A stretch of DNA of 64,000 nucleotides, from positions 175,366,578 through 175,430,577 of the forward strand of contig NC_067472.1 of assembly GCF_947179515.1 (NCBI RefSeq). The letters are read 5' to 3'. The position numbers and the translations under genes are program-made. The notes beneath the pieces are model-generated. The model was not told where the DNA came from. It saw only the letters and a list, made by a program, of their open reading frames with translations, and made no database searches. Origin of the DNA: Apodemus sylvaticus. Its lineage: Eukaryota > Chordata > Mammalia > Rodentia > Muridae. Positions 1 through 11,404 of the stretch are shown piece by piece. Positions within the stretch are counted from its first letter, which is position 1; every line of letters begins with the position of its first letter.

Positions 1-380
1 CCAGCCCTTCACTGGGGGATTCTAGGCAGGGGCTCTACCACTGAACCACGCCCCCAGCCCCTCATTGTGGTTTCTTGACAGGGGCTCTACCACTGAGCCG
101 CACCTCCAACACCCTCACTAGTGGATTTTAGGCAGGCACTCTACCACTGTTCCATGGACCCTTAGCCCTCTCTCTAGTGGAATGCTCTGCTGCTAAACCA
201 TGCTGCAGCTCCTCACTGCTAGATTCTAGGCAAGACCCTTCACCAAGTCCTGCCACCCCTCCTTGATGATGGACTGATAGCGAGCTGTACTGCTGAGTTA
301 TGTCCCCAAACCCTTCACTGCTGAACTCTTAAGTAAGGTTTTCAAACTCACTGACACCCTCAGTCACTCACCCACTGGTA
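1..380. repeat. Degenerate tandem array, ~50-54 bp period, ID/B4-like core
   Basis: About seven diverged copies of a 50-54 bp unit follow one another. The best units share TTCTAGGCAGGGGCTCTACC followed by ACTGAACCACGCCCCCAGCC. Read on the minus strand this resembles the promoter half of the tRNA-Ala-derived ID SINE (GGGCTGGGG...AGTGGTAGAGC...CCTAG). The array decays rightwards and runs off the left edge, so its full length is unknown. The SINE origin is inference from motif resemblance. Confidence 0.6.
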
Positions 381-401
381 GATTCTAGGGAGGCATCCTA
401 T

Positions 402-2180
402 CAGAGTCTTCCCCCCCACCTCTCCACCTAAGTCCCCCCACATCTCTACACCTGAGTCCCCCATGCCTCTACACCCGAGTCCCCCCCCACCTCTACACCT
501 GAGTCCCCCCACACCTCTCCACCTGAGTCCCCCCACACCTCTACACCTGAGTCCCCCCCCACCTCTCCACCTGAGTCCCCCACACCTCTACACCTGAGTC
601 CCCCACACCTCCCCACCTTAGTCCCCCACGCCTTTACACCTGAGTCCCCCCCACCTCTCCACCTAAGTCCCCCCACATCTCTACACCTGAGTCCCCCACA
701 CCTCTACACCTGAGTCCCCCCCCACCTCTACACCTGAGTCCCCCCACACCTCTACACCTGAGTCCCCCCACACCTCTCCACCTGAGTCCCCCACACCTCT
801 ACACCTGAGTCCCCCACACCTCCCCACCTGAGTCCCCCACACCTCTCCACCTGAGTCCCCCCCCACATCTCCACCTTAGTCCCCCACACCTCTCCACCTG
901 AGTCCCCCACACCTCTACACCTGAGTCCCCCCCACACCTCTTCACCTGAATCCCCCCACAACTCTCCACCTGAGTCCCCCACACCTCTCCACCTGAATCC
1001 CCCCACACCTCTACACCTGAGTCCCCCCACACCTCTACACCTGAGTCCCCCCACACCTCTACACCTGAGTCCCCCCACACCTCTCCACCTGAATCCCCCC
1101 ACACCTCTACACCTGAGTCCCCCCCACACCTCTACACCTGAGTCCCTCACAGCGCTCCACCTGAGTCCCCCACACCTCCCCACCTGAGTCCCCCACACCT
1201 CTCCACCTGAGTCCCCCCCCACATCTCCACCTTAGTCCCCCACACCTCTCCACCTGAGTCCCCCACACCTCTACACCTGAGTCCCCCCCACACCTCTTCA
1301 CCTGAATCCCCCCACAACTCTCCACCTGAGTCCCCCACACCTCTCCACCTGAATCCCCCCACACCTCTACACCTGAGTCCCCCCACACCTCTCCACCTGA
1401 GTCCCCCCACACCTCTACACCTGAGTCCCCCCACACCTCTCCACCTGAATCCCCCCACACCTCTACACCTGAGTCCCCCCCACACCTCTACACCTGAGTC
1501 CCTCACAGCGCTCCACCTGAGTCCCCCACACCTCTCCACCTGAGTCCCCCCACACCTCTCCACCTGAATCCCCCCACACCTCTACACCTGAGTCCCCCAC
1601 ACCTCTCCACCTGAGTCCCCCCACACCTCTCCACCTGAATCCCCCCACACCTCTCCACCTGAGTCCCCCCACACCTCTCCACCTGAGTCCCCCCACACCT
1701 CTCCACCTGAATCCCCTACACATCTCCACCTGAGTCCCCCCACACCTCTCCACCTGAATCCCCCCACACCTCTCCACCTGAGTCCCCCCACACCTCTCCA
1801 CCTGAATCCCCTACACATCTCCACCTGAGTTCCCCACACCGCTCCACCTGAGTCCCCCCACACCTCTATACCTGAGATCCCCCACACCTTTCCACCTGAG
1901 TCTCCCACACCTCTCCACCTGAGTCTCACCCCACCTCTCCACCTGAGTTCCCCACACCGCTCCACCTGAGTCCCCCACACATCTCCACCTGAGTCCCCCC
2001 CACTTCTACACCTGAGTCCCCCCACACCTCTCCACCTGAGTTCCCCCCCACATCTCTACCTGAGTCCCCCCCACCTCTACACCTGAGTCCCCCCACACCT
2101 CTACACTTGAGTCTCCCCACACCTCTACACCCGAGCCCCCAACAACTCTACACTGAAGCCCCCCACACCACCTCTCTCCA
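402..2180. repeat. C-rich minisatellite, ~21-24 bp unit, ~80 copies
   Basis: The unit is CACCTCTACACCTGAGTCCC followed by 4-8 C. Variants carry CTCC for CTAC, GAATCC for GAGTCC, and different C-run lengths. A higher-order duplication with a 356-bp offset is visible: the rare variants CCTCACAGCG (about 1145 and 1501) and ACATCTCCACCTTAG (865 and 1221) recur at that spacing. A second offset of about 95 bp separates GAATCCCCTACACATCTCC at about 1709 and 1804. Almost every unit holds the E-box CACCTG. The long Gly/Val/Trp-rich minus-strand frames here are repeat artefacts. Confidence 0.95.
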
Positions 2181-2510
2181 GGGAGCTCTGGCCCAGGAAA
2201 GGAATGAATATCTCAGTGACTCTGAGGCCTCCCTTCGCCCTGCATCTTCAGGGTTAGGAAGCCAAGTCCTAGGGAGCAGACACTCAGACGCTATCTGACA
2301 CTTGGATCGAAAGAGAGTAAGCTGAGACCAACACTGTCTTCTGTCTTACTAAGCCTTTCCTGTCTCCTGCTCTCTCCCACTTTAGCCTTCCAGGCCAACC
2401 TGAGCCAAATGCTCCAAACTCACAACAGAGAGGCAGCCCTGGGTGGAGGTGGGGATGGCCGGGCAGACCACAAACAGAGCCAGGCAGTTCTGTGCAAAAA
2501 CAAGGGGAAA
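2181..2510. other. Non-repetitive sequence between minisatellite and unit A
   Basis: I see no gene, tandem repeat or recognisable transposon in this stretch. It is the only left-flank sequence in the window that has no counterpart in unit B. Confidence 0.4.
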
Positions 2511-2639
2511 TTTCAATCATTGGAACGTCATGGAGAGTCTGGAAGATGTCTGATTCCAAAGAGCAGACCTCCCAGAGTGTCCTTCCTTCACAGAGTGGCT
2601 CCCAAGCTGGCCAGTGACACACCACCCCCACCACTATCA

Positions 2640-2672
2640 CCCCCCCCCCCCGCCCCCCCACACACACAGCCA
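2640..2672. repeat. Poly-C / (CA)n low-complexity tract
   Basis: A run of C broken by a single G is followed by a short CA repeat. It is private to unit A; unit B has only a short CA run at the same place (about 22820). Confidence 0.8.
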
Positions 2673-3273
2673 CAGTAATACCTGGCTGTGGAAACACACA
2701 AAAATCACCAAAATGCAGAGCACAGTCAAATGTTTATTTGTGGATTCCAAACAGCAGCAAAGCCTGGGGGCCCCATTTCCACTCCCAAGAAGCCAAGCCT
2801 TTGACCTTTCCAGCTCTGAGCCAGTCACCCTCCTGCTGGCCTGGGGGAGTTCCTGGGTCTCTCCTGAGTCAGTACAGTGAAAGAGTGAGCTTTAGAGCAG
2901 GAGAGAGGCCAGTTTTCAGAGTTCTCAGGGAAGGCAGCTGTGTGAGCGCCCTGTCCTCCATTGCCCCTGGACTGCTGACAAGGCACTTTCCAGGGGCTGC
3001 AGGGTACAGGTGACACATGAGGAACCAGTGTGAGGCTCCCTCTTACTCCACACTCTTACCTGGAAACGTTCCCAGCTCGCAGTCCCTGCCCATCTCAGCG
3101 GGAGTGAGAGTGTAGACCAGGAGTGAGAGTGTAGACCAGGACAGAGGCTTCTGTGAGAATCAGTCTTCTTTGGGAGACCGCCTGTGAGAGCCCTCTTTCC
3201 TCCCCTGAACCTTGAGGTTTATCATAGATAAACTATTTGCTGGCTCTAGAAACAACCACCTGACTTAGATCTT

Positions 3274-3455
3274 TAAAAAAAAAAATATTCATTATTATAC
3301 ATTAAGTACACTGTAGCTGTCTTCAGACACCCCAGAAGAGGGCATCATATCTCTTTACAGATGGTTGTGAGCCACCATGTGGTTGCTGGGATTTTAACTC
3401 AGGACCTCTGGAAGATCAGTCAGTGCTCTTAACTGCTGAGCCATCTCTCCAACCT
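3274..3455 (-). mobile_element. B2-family SINE, private to unit A
   Basis: This is a minus-strand B2/B3 body with the tail facing left and the conserved end CTGAGCCATCTCTCC. It is flanked by a target duplication, CCTGACTTAGATCTT at 3259-3273 and CCTGACTTAAATCTT at 3456-3470. Unit B has the empty site at about 23428, so it inserted into A after the duplication or was lost cleanly from B. Confidence 0.9.
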
Positions 3456-3639
3456 CCTGACTTAAATCTTAACCAGAGAAATCCTCAGTCTGCAAGAGTC
3501 AACCTCACCTTCCTACAGAGCAGGGTTTCCTGTGTCAGGGAACATGATACTGAGGTCACATCAGCAGGTATCACTGTGAGTCTCAGAAGATTCCAGAAAA
3601 GCAAGCGATCTGGGTTGTCTTGGGGTCCAGATATACCCC

Positions 3640-3842
3640 ACCCCCTCGCTTTTTTCTGCATGAGTATTTTGCCTGCATGTTTGTAACACTTGCTTACCTG
3701 GTTCCCATGGAGACCAGAAAAGAGCATTATGTCCCCTGGTGCTGGAGTTACAACCAGTTATGAGCTGCTATATGGGTGCTGGGAGTTGAGCCTGAGTCCT
3801 GTAGAAGAGTGTTCTTAACCACTGAGCCATCTCTCCAGTCCT
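3640..3842 (-). mobile_element. B3-type SINE shared by units A and B
   Basis: A minus-strand B3-like body ends in ACTGAGCCATCTCTCCAGTC. The same element is at about 23620-23820, so it predates the A/B duplication. Confidence 0.75.
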
Positions 3843-4299
3843 ATGAAGATTCCTGTTGAAAAAGTAATTCATCCGACAATGAATAGCTCAAGGCAGATGG
3901 ACAGATAGCAGGGTGTCCCAAACCACTGTGGACTCAGTGATCTCTTTATTCATCCCCCTGCCTCGGTATCCTTGGTTTGTACATCACACCTGGCCTGGAG
4001 TTGTTCTTTGTCTCTGTTCTTTTTGTAGTGCTGGAGATGGAAACCAGAGTCTGACACGGTGAGGCAAGTGAACAGGGTACCACTCAGCTCCGTCTCAGCC
4101 CTCTTGTCCCTTTATCCTGAGACAGGGATCACTAAGTTGAGTGGACAAGCATCAGACTTGGAGTCCTCTTGTCTCAGCCTCCGGAAGAGCTGGGATTCCA
4201 AGTCCGACCCACTAGGTTTGATTTCTCCCCCACCCCACCCGCCACACACACTCTCTTTTAACTGCTATATAACCTCCCGCTAGTGAAGCACATACACCT

Positions 4300-4461
4300 T
4301 TGTAAGGATTTGTTTTTATTGTTTTTAATTGTGGAGTGAGGGGTATGTGCTTCGCAGGCCAGGAGAGGGCACCAGATCCCCTCAACCAGTTACAGGCAGT
4401 TCTGAGCTGCCTGGCTGGGTACTGGGAAGTGAACTCAGGCCTTCTGCAAGAGAAACATGTA

Positions 4462-4506
<45 letters not shown>

Positions 4507-4775
4507 AAGGTCTCACTAGGTATCCCTGGCTGGCCTAGAACTCACAGTTCTGGGCAGTCCTTGAATTTACAAAGATCATCTTGCCTCTGTCTTCTAAGCA
4601 CCGAGATAAACTGCACGGGACACCACACCCAACTAGTGTGCACGCTTAGCCACAGAGTGCTCTCTCTAACCCCAAGCTAAACTTTTTGTTTTGTTTTTGT
4701 TTTTTTGAGACAGGGTCTCATCCTTGGCCACTCTGGAACTCACTCTGCAGACCAGGCTGACTCAAATTCACTATT
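4300..4775 (-). mobile_element. Cluster of old SINE fragments (B3-like, B1-like)
   Basis: A degenerate B3-like piece (about 4300-4463) is followed by a poly-A tract (4464-4505), a B1-like antisense piece (about 4506-4645) and another antisense B1 fragment (about 4685-4775, with GAGACAGGGTCTCA). The same order is seen at about 25000-25460 in unit B. There the A tract is instead T11 followed by AAA, so the 40-nt poly-A is a private expansion in A. Confidence 0.65.
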
Positions 4776-5082
4776 TATGAGGCACTTAAGCAATGAGAAA
4801 GGGCAGTGGATCACCTCTTGGCTTTTCCATCTTTTTGTTTATTCATTCAACAAACATCTGCTGAAATAGAACTGTGGCTTCAGCTGTTAACTAAAGAGGC
4901 AAAGCTCCCTCCTGGGGCTTACCGGTGCAGGGAGAGAGGCAGGACACACAACTTAGAAGTCTCTTATTGAAGGAATCCAGGGAATTTCATCCCTGGTGAT
5001 CATTATAAAATAAAGCAGTAGATACTATGTGGAATGTCCTAGGACACTCTCTCAGCGAAAGGCCTTCAGGTCATTCCCCAAG

Positions 5083-5084
<2 letters not shown>

Positions 5085-5118
<34 letters not shown>
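5085..5118. repeat. (CA)n microsatellite
   Basis: A simple CA repeat lies in sequence shared with 26292-26322 and 62266-62301. Confidence 0.95.
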
Positions 5119-5119
<1 letters not shown>

Positions 5120-5432
5120 GCCTGGGCAGTTCATCAGCCTTGGTTCTTCTCCTGAGGTTCACTCAGTTTCCAGAGAAAACTGATCACTAACCCTCTCCTG
5201 ATGTCATTTCCACAGACCCAGAAGTTCACCTTCCCCTTTCCTGACCTCTGTGCTACCTGGGTTTGGGTAACTTCTGTGACTGTCCCTGTTGTGTCAATCT
5301 CTTTTCATTCCATTCTAGGGAGCCCTGTGGGGGGAGCAGGAGAGATCTGTCCCTCTGCTATCCACTATACTCTCATATCTCCGGGATCTTCCCCAATGCT
5401 AGGAAGATTTCCTGCAAAGAGAGACCATGATG

Positions 5433-5606
5433 GTTTTTTTTTTTTTTAATTTTTATTTTGGTTTTTTTCAAGACAGGGTTTCTCTGTATAGCCCTGGCTG
5501 TCTTGGAACTCACTCTGTAGACCAGGCTGGCCTCCAACTCAGAAATCTGCCTGCCTTTGCCTCCCAGAGTGTGGAGATTACAGGTGTGCACCACCACTGC
5601 CCGGCA
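5433..5606 (-). mobile_element. B1 SINE, full length
   Basis: An antisense B1 with its oligo-T end on the left and the typical CAAGACAGGGTTTCTCTGTA start. The target duplication ACCATGATG occurs at 5424-5432 and 5607-5615. Confidence 0.92.
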
Positions 5607-5845
5607 ACCATGATGTTTGTAAGACACCACTGTCCCCATGAGTTTAGCCCTGATGGTATGCTTTATGGCTTATTAAATTGAAAAGATTATCTCGACATTT
5701 GTTCCCTGGATACAGATGTTTCCATTGAGTGGAGAGGTTAGTGTTCGTCAGTGCAACACAAGCTTGGCTCGTCTGGAAAGAGGGAATGTGGAAGAGTTGC
5801 CTCCAAGACTACTAGCCTTTGAGCATGTCTGTGGGAGTATTTTCT

Positions 5846-6065
5846 CTATCTCTCTTTCTTTGTTCATTCTCTCCTTCCTTCCTTTCTTTGTTCCTTCCTT
5901 CCTCCTTTCTTTCTTTCGTTGTCGTTGCTGTTTGTTTATGAAATGGGTTTCTCTGTGTAGCCTTGGCTGTCCGGAAACTTGCTCTGTAAAGCAGGCTAGC
6001 TTCGAATCCACTGAGATCTGCTTCCTGAGTGGTGGGATTAAAGGCTTGAGCCACTGCTGCCTGGC
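5846..6065 (-). mobile_element. Older B1 SINE with pyrimidine-rich tail
   Basis: A diverged antisense B1 with a TTCC/TTTC-rich tail. An imperfect target duplication resembling AGTATTTTCT lies at about 5836-5846 and 6068-6077. Confidence 0.8.
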
Positions 6066-6084
6066 AGAAGTATTTTCTTAATTG

Positions 6085-6330
6085 ACTATTGATGTGGAGG
6101 GCCCCGCCCACTGTGGGCGGTACCATCCTCATATGGAAAAGCAAGCTGAGTGGGCACAGAGAGCAATCCAGTAAGCAGCACCCCTCCATGGGCTCTGCTT
6201 CAGCTCCTGAAGGTTCCTCCCTAGATTCTCTTCACGATGGACTATGAGTTCTATGCTGCAATAAACTCATTCTTTCCCAGGTTGCTTTTGGCCGTGGTGT
6301 TTATCATAGCAACAGGAAGCTAACTGGGGC
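6085..6330 (+). mobile_element. 3' part of an abundant murine interspersed repeat
   Basis: It contains CACTGTGGGCGGTACCATCC and AATAAACTCATTCTTTCCC and ends near GGAAGCTAACTGGG. It is the same family as 9155-9925. I recognise the family as very common in mouse DNA but cannot assign its class with confidence. Confidence 0.55.
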
Positions 6331-6959
6331 AGGCAGGTAGAGTATCTTGTTTACAGATGCTAAGTACTATGGAAAAAGAACAAGACAGGGAGGGAGATAC
6401 TGAAGCTAAGTTTCCGGTGGAGTAGTTAGACATAAACAGGCAGGGTTGTAAGGAGCTGGCATGGCGTTACCCTTCAGCGTGTGCTACAGCAGACAGCCTC
6501 TGCTTCTGAGAAGGCATTAGGAGAGAGGTGGATCAGAAGCCACATGATGGGATCTGAGAGGAACAGCCTGGGGGAGAGCCACCATGTACAGCAAGGTGGG
6601 GAGGCTGAAGGGAAGAGCCCCTCAGATCCCCTAAAGAAAAGGAATTCTTAGTCTTCCAGCTTTTCAGGGAAGGTGGGAACTTGCACGTCATGTGACTCAG
6701 CCTGGCCCCGCCTACGTGCCAAAGGACCCAGAGGCAGGAGTAACCATAAGGTTACCTTGCAGTTGCAAGAGGAAGGAGCCGAGCTTGGGTTCCACAGTCC
6801 TTGGCTGGAATTCCCCTCCTTTCCTCTGTCTTAATTTATGAGCGACCACTTGCTCCATGGAAATCTGCTGAGAAAGTGTGTCCAGGACCCTTGTCTTAGT
6901 TACTTTCTGTTGCTCTGATAAACACTATGACCAAGTCAACTCATAAAACAAAGAGTTTG

Positions 6960-7840
6960 ATCTTTTGAGACTGGGTTACCTCACTTAGTATGATGTTCTC
7001 CAGCTCCATCCATTTGTCTAAGAATTTCATGAATTCATTGTTTGTAATGGCTGAATAGTACTCCATTGTGTATATATACCACATTTTTTGCATCCATTCT
7101 TCTGTTGAGGGATACCTGGGTTCTTTCCAGCTTCTGGCTATTATAAATAGGGCTGCTATGAACATAGTGGAGCATATATCCTTATTACATGCTGGGGAAT
7201 CCTCTGGGTATATGCCCAGGAGTGGTATAGCAGGATCTTTCAGAAGTTATGTGCCCAGTTTTCTGAGGAACCGTCAGACTGATTTCCAGAGTGGTTGTAC
7301 CAATTTGCAACCCCACCAGCAGTGGAGAAGTGTTCCTCTTTCTCCACATCCTCGCCAACACCTGCTGTCTCCTGAGTTTTTAATCTTAGCCATTCTGACT
7401 GCTGTAAGGCGAAATCTCAGGGTTGTTTTGATTTGCATTTCCCTGATGACTAATGAAGTTGAGCATTTTTTAAGATGTTTCTCCGCCATCTGAAGTTCTT
7501 CAGGTGAGATCAATCATGGTATGCACTCACTAATAAGTGGACATTAGCCTGGAAAACTGGAATACCCAAAACATAATCCACACATCAAATGAGGTACAAG
7601 AAGAACGGAGGAGTGGCCCCTTGTTCTGGAAAGACTCAGTGTAGCAGTATAAAACAAAACCAGAACAGGGAAGTGGGAAGGGATAGGTGGGAGAACAGGG
7701 GGAAGGAAGGGGGCTTATGTGACTTTCAGGGAGTGGGGGACCAGAAAAGGGGAAATCATTTGAAATGTAAATAAAAAAATATATCGAATGAAATAATAAA
7801 ATAAAAAAATACATCATCAGTAAAAAAAAAATAAAATAAA
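6960..7840. mobile_element. 5'-inverted (twin-primed) L1 insertion
   Basis: The left part (6960 to about 7511) reads as the L1 ORF2 C-terminus on the minus strand. The right part (about 7512-7840) continues from the next L1 base on the plus strand through the L1Md-type 3' UTR to an A-rich tail. A perfect 17-bp target duplication, ATAAAACAAAGAGTTTG, sits at 6943-6959 and 7841-7857. This is the classic structure of twin-primed L1 integration. The inserted-into repeat resumes at 7858. Confidence 0.95.
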
Positions 7841-7857
7841 ATAAAACAAAGAGTTTG

Positions 7858-8700
7858 CTGGGGCTCATGTTTCCAGAGTGCTAAGAAGCTGTCATGGTGG
7901 GCAAGTGGCAGCCATGGCAGCTGGAAGAGCTGTGATAACTCACACTCTGAACCACAGGCAAGAAGCAGAGGGTGGGGCCAGGTGTGGGGCATGAGACTCC
8001 ATCTCAGCACTAGGGAGGCAGAGATAAGTAGACCTCTGTGAATTCACGGCCAGCCTGGTCACAAGTTCCAGGGCATCCAGGGCCACTAGTGCTCCATCTT
8101 GGCAGGAAGAGCAAATGTCCAGAAGCCAGGTAATTACAGCATCATCCATGTGCACTGTGCTACCCCCTGGACAAGGAAGATGAAGTGGAGACCTAGTCCA
8201 GGTTTACTAACATGGATGCCAGAGGTGGGGTCTCCAGTAAGGTGGCTACTGGAGGACAACAGAGACTCCATCTAAGGACCAGGCCTGACTTCAAAAGGAA
8301 AGTCATCCCTCCAGGAACCGACCATAAACCGCCCAAAGCCATCAGTCCCAGGAACCAGACCATAAAGTCACCTGCTCCAGCAACAGACCATAAATTCCAG
8401 GAGCAAGGCCATAAAACCACCTATCTGAAAAACAGCCTAGAGATAACCACAAGGATGCAGAATTATCTTCTCTCAGGATGGGATACCTGTACTAGGGCAC
8501 CAGGGGCACCAAGGACTTTGTATGTGGCCACCTGAAGGTTGTGACTCAGCCTTGATTCAGGAAGGAAGAGACCTATTCCAGATTCATATGAAGGAAATCA
8601 CACCGCATAATACATTTTCTGACTAGGTTTCTCACTCTGTGTAGCTGTTGAGCTTAGTCCATATTGTTGCATCTGCAATTAGTTCCTATTGATGACAAGG
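7858..8700. other. Old interspersed repeat debris, no gene seen
   Basis: It begins with the continuation of the repeat interrupted by the L1 and an old B1-like piece (about 7975-8060). About 8280-8420 holds imperfect repeats built on CAGGAACCAGACCATAAA. The end (8540-8700) matches 62960-63130 in unit D. No supported coding sequence. Confidence 0.5.
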
Positions 8701-8704
8701 CAGT

Positions 8705-8900
8705 AGCCCTTTGAGTGTTATATATTTATTGTATTTGAGGGGCTGGACAGATGCCCTCAGAGGCTAGAAGAGGGCACTGGATCCCCCAGAACTGGACGTA
8801 CAGATGGTTGTGAGTAGCCATGTGGGTGCTGGGAAGGAACTCAGGTCCACTGGAAGAGCAGCCAGTATTCTTAACCACGGAGCCATCTCTCCAGCCCCGA
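8705..8900 (-). mobile_element. B3-type SINE
   Basis: Minus-strand B3 body ending in GGAGCCATCTCTCCAGCCCC, with the family signature TGTGGGTGCTGGGA in the middle. Confidence 0.75.
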
Positions 8901-9154
8901 GTTATCGCACATTTTTCATCTAAGGATTTCATACTTTTACTTCTTGATTTGTTGATGTAATCTTTCTATGTCATGCTCAGCTTCTTCGAGTTGTACATAC
9001 TTAGAAAGTTTCCCACAGAGAAATTTGCAAAACAGACTATCATTCCCCCACTGAATCTTCCTAAGACCTTTATTGGAGCTGTTGTTTTTTTGAATATAGA
9101 AGAAATGATACACATGTCCATATGGGGGATAGAGTCAGGAGAAAGGAAGAAATG

Positions 9155-9925
9155 GTGATGTACTGGCTGGTCCTGTGTGTCAACTTGACACAGGCTGGAG
9201 TTATCACAGAGAAAGGAGCTTCAGTTGGGGAAGTGCCTCCATGAGATCCAGCTGTGGGGCATTTTCTCAATTAGTGATCAAGGGGGAGGACCCCTTGTGG
9301 GTGGTGCCATCCCTGGCTGGTGGTCTTGGGTTCCATAAGAAAGCAAACTGAGGGCTGGAGAGATAACTCAGCGGTTAAGAGAGGTTGACTGCTCTTCCGA
9401 AGGTCCTGAGTTCAAATCCCAGCAACCACATGGTGGTTCACAACCATCCGTAATGAGATCTGACACCCTCTTCTGGTGCATCTGAAGACAGCTACAGTGT
9501 ACTTATTTATAATAATAAATAAATCTTTGTGCCGGAGCAAGCAGGGACTGATTTGAGCAAGGTTAACTGGAGGGAGCCAGGCTGACCGGAGCGAGCAGAG
9601 GTCCTAAATTCAATTCCCAGGAACCACAGGAAGGCTCACAACCATCTGTACAGCTACAGTGTACTCATATACATAAAAATAAATATTTAAAGAAAAAGAA
9701 AGCAAACTGAGCAAGCCAGAGGAAGCAAGACAGTAAGGAACATACCTCCATGGCCTCTGCATCAGCTCCTGCTTCCTGACCTGCTTGGGTTCCAGACCTG
9801 ACTTCCTTAAGTGATGAACAGCAATGCAGAACTGTAAGCTGAAGAAACCCTTTCCTCCCCAATTTGCTTCTTGGGTCATGATGTTTGTGCAGGAATAGAA
9901 ACCCTGGCTAAGACAGGTGACAAAG
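9155..9925 (+). mobile_element. Murine interspersed repeat split by a B2
   Basis: The left half (9155-9351) starts at GTCAACTTGACACAGGCTGG. The right half (9711-9925) contains CTTTCCTCCCCAATTTGCTT and ends at GAATAGAAACCCTGGCTAAG. The halves were one element before the B2 at 9352-9695 inserted. Class not assigned. Confidence 0.6.
9352..9695 (+). mobile_element. Composite (extended) B2 SINE
   Basis: A complete B2 body (9352 to about 9530) runs into a GCCGGAGCAAGCAGG-type linker and then a second partial B2 3' half ending in an A-rich tail. One target duplication, AAGAAAGCAAACTGA (9337-9351 and 9696-9710), brackets the whole, so it integrated as a single RNA. Extended B2s of this kind are common in Mus, which is part of the species inference. 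Confidence 0.9.
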
Positions 9926-10127
9926 GAGGACTTGAAGAACACAGGTGATGGCTGAGGCAGACTCTGTTCTTAGAGAGCGAGGTCAGGTCAGGCTGCAGAT
10001 GAAGATGTGGACATTCACTTCGGATCACTTCCCTTTCCTTCCAGAGCAAGAAGCAGAACGGGGCAAAGACAGAAGTCAAGAGGAGAGCCAGAGTTGAGAA
10101 GAGGGTGGTTTAAGAGTGGATGCTAGT

Positions 10128-10239
10128 CAGGCATCATGGTGCATACCTTCAATCCCTCTAGGCTGAGGCAGGGGATTTCTGAGTTTGAAGGCAGCCTGGT
10201 CTTACAGAACAAGTTCCACGACAGCCAGGGCTACACACA

Positions 10240-10310
<71 letters not shown>
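10128..10310 (+). mobile_element. B1 SINE ending in (CA)n(GA)n
   Basis: A plus-strand B1 (10128 to about 10230) whose tail is replaced by (CA)n (about 10232-10280) and (GA)n (10281-10309). The microsatellite probably grew from the SINE tail. Confidence 0.85.
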
Positions 10311-10311
<1 letters not shown>

Positions 10312-10352
10312 AAACAAAACACAATCACAAGAATAGCCAAGAATGTGTTACT

Positions 10353-10470
10353 AGTGGGAGGCAGAGGCAGGCAGATTTCTGAGTTCAATGACAGCCTGAT
10401 CTACAGAGTGAGTTCCAGGATCGCCTGGGCAATACAGAGTAACCCTGTCTCAAAATAAATAAAAATTATG
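10353..10470 (+). mobile_element. 5'-truncated B1 SINE
   Basis: Starts at GGGAGGCAGAGGCAGGCAGA and runs to CCCTGTCTCAAAATAAATAA. It is followed by a short TG repeat. Confidence 0.85.
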
Positions 10471-10489
10471 TGTGTGTGTGTGTGTTGCA

Positions 10490-11400
10490 AGAACCCAGGC
10501 TCTGCTCGGACCACAACCTCTGCAGCAGCCTCCTTTCCCATGTCCACAGGGAAATCCCCTTTGTTAGACCTGGTTCGAACATTAAAGGGAGCCAGTCTTG
10601 CTTCAACCCTTCCCACTGACATCATGAGTTCCAGGTGTCACCTAGGCTACCCACCGAGGCCCACTGAGGCAGACTCTGAGACAAAGGCTCCACCCCCTCC
10701 AGCCCTAGCCCCATGGGGTGAAGTCCACAGGCTTCCTTCACACACAGAGATATCTGCCCTGCAAAGGGTTCTTAGTCCAGCACCCCGCGCTGACTGCAGA
10801 GTCCGCGCTGCCGCCATGCAGAGAACCCAGGTCCCAGCTCTGCCTGCACAGGACTTGGGCACAGAGAAGGCAAGGCTCGGCATGCAGCAACATGGACGAT
10901 GCTGGCTGGAAATGGCCCTCGGGAAACCAGGCCAGGGAGCTTTTACCTGTCCTGTGAAGCCACACCCCGGGCAATCTTCCTTGCTAGGGCTTCAGAAGCG
11001 GTTTCCACAAAATACACAGAAAGTGACTTTTTCAGGGAAAAGTAATTTATTAGTAATTTGATGATAGGTTGTAGTTTGAAAGGTTACAGCATCAGGGGAG
11101 ACCTTGGGGTAGAAATATCTGAGGTTGGGATCCCCCCCATTTCAGGGATAACATACATTTGACTAAACTATTTCATGTGAATAGATATCTCAAACCTCTT
11201 TGTAAAAACTGGGGCACCACACGGTGCTCCGACCAGGGCTCTGGGTTCTAGGGATGCCAGGCCAAACTCTAGTTTCCGTGGCTAGCGGCCAGTGGCTTCA
11301 AAAAGCTTGAAACTGAATTCTAGGTCTCTTTTGTCATATGTTTCCTTCCTGGAGGAATCCCCTGGAAAGTGATTTCAAAACAATGACTTCCAAAAATATT
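10490..11400. other. Unique-looking sequence downstream of copy A
   Basis: The open plus-strand frame at 10468-11061 starts inside a TG repeat and shows no recognised domain, so I do not call it a gene. AATAAA on the minus strand at 11051-11046 is the first clear polyadenylation signal I see downstream of copy A and could end its transcript, giving a 3' UTR near 800 nt. 11200-11400 is shared with unit B (26355-26570). Confidence 0.4.
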
Positions 11401-11404
11401 TACT

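Noticed and set aside
446..2120. Many long Gly/Val/Trp-rich open frames on the minus strand
   Set aside because: They are translations of the C-rich minisatellite in several frames; no start context, splice sites or domain.
10468..11061. 197-residue plus-strand open frame
   Set aside because: Starts within a TG repeat, no recognised domain, absent from unit B, and no upstream promoter seen.
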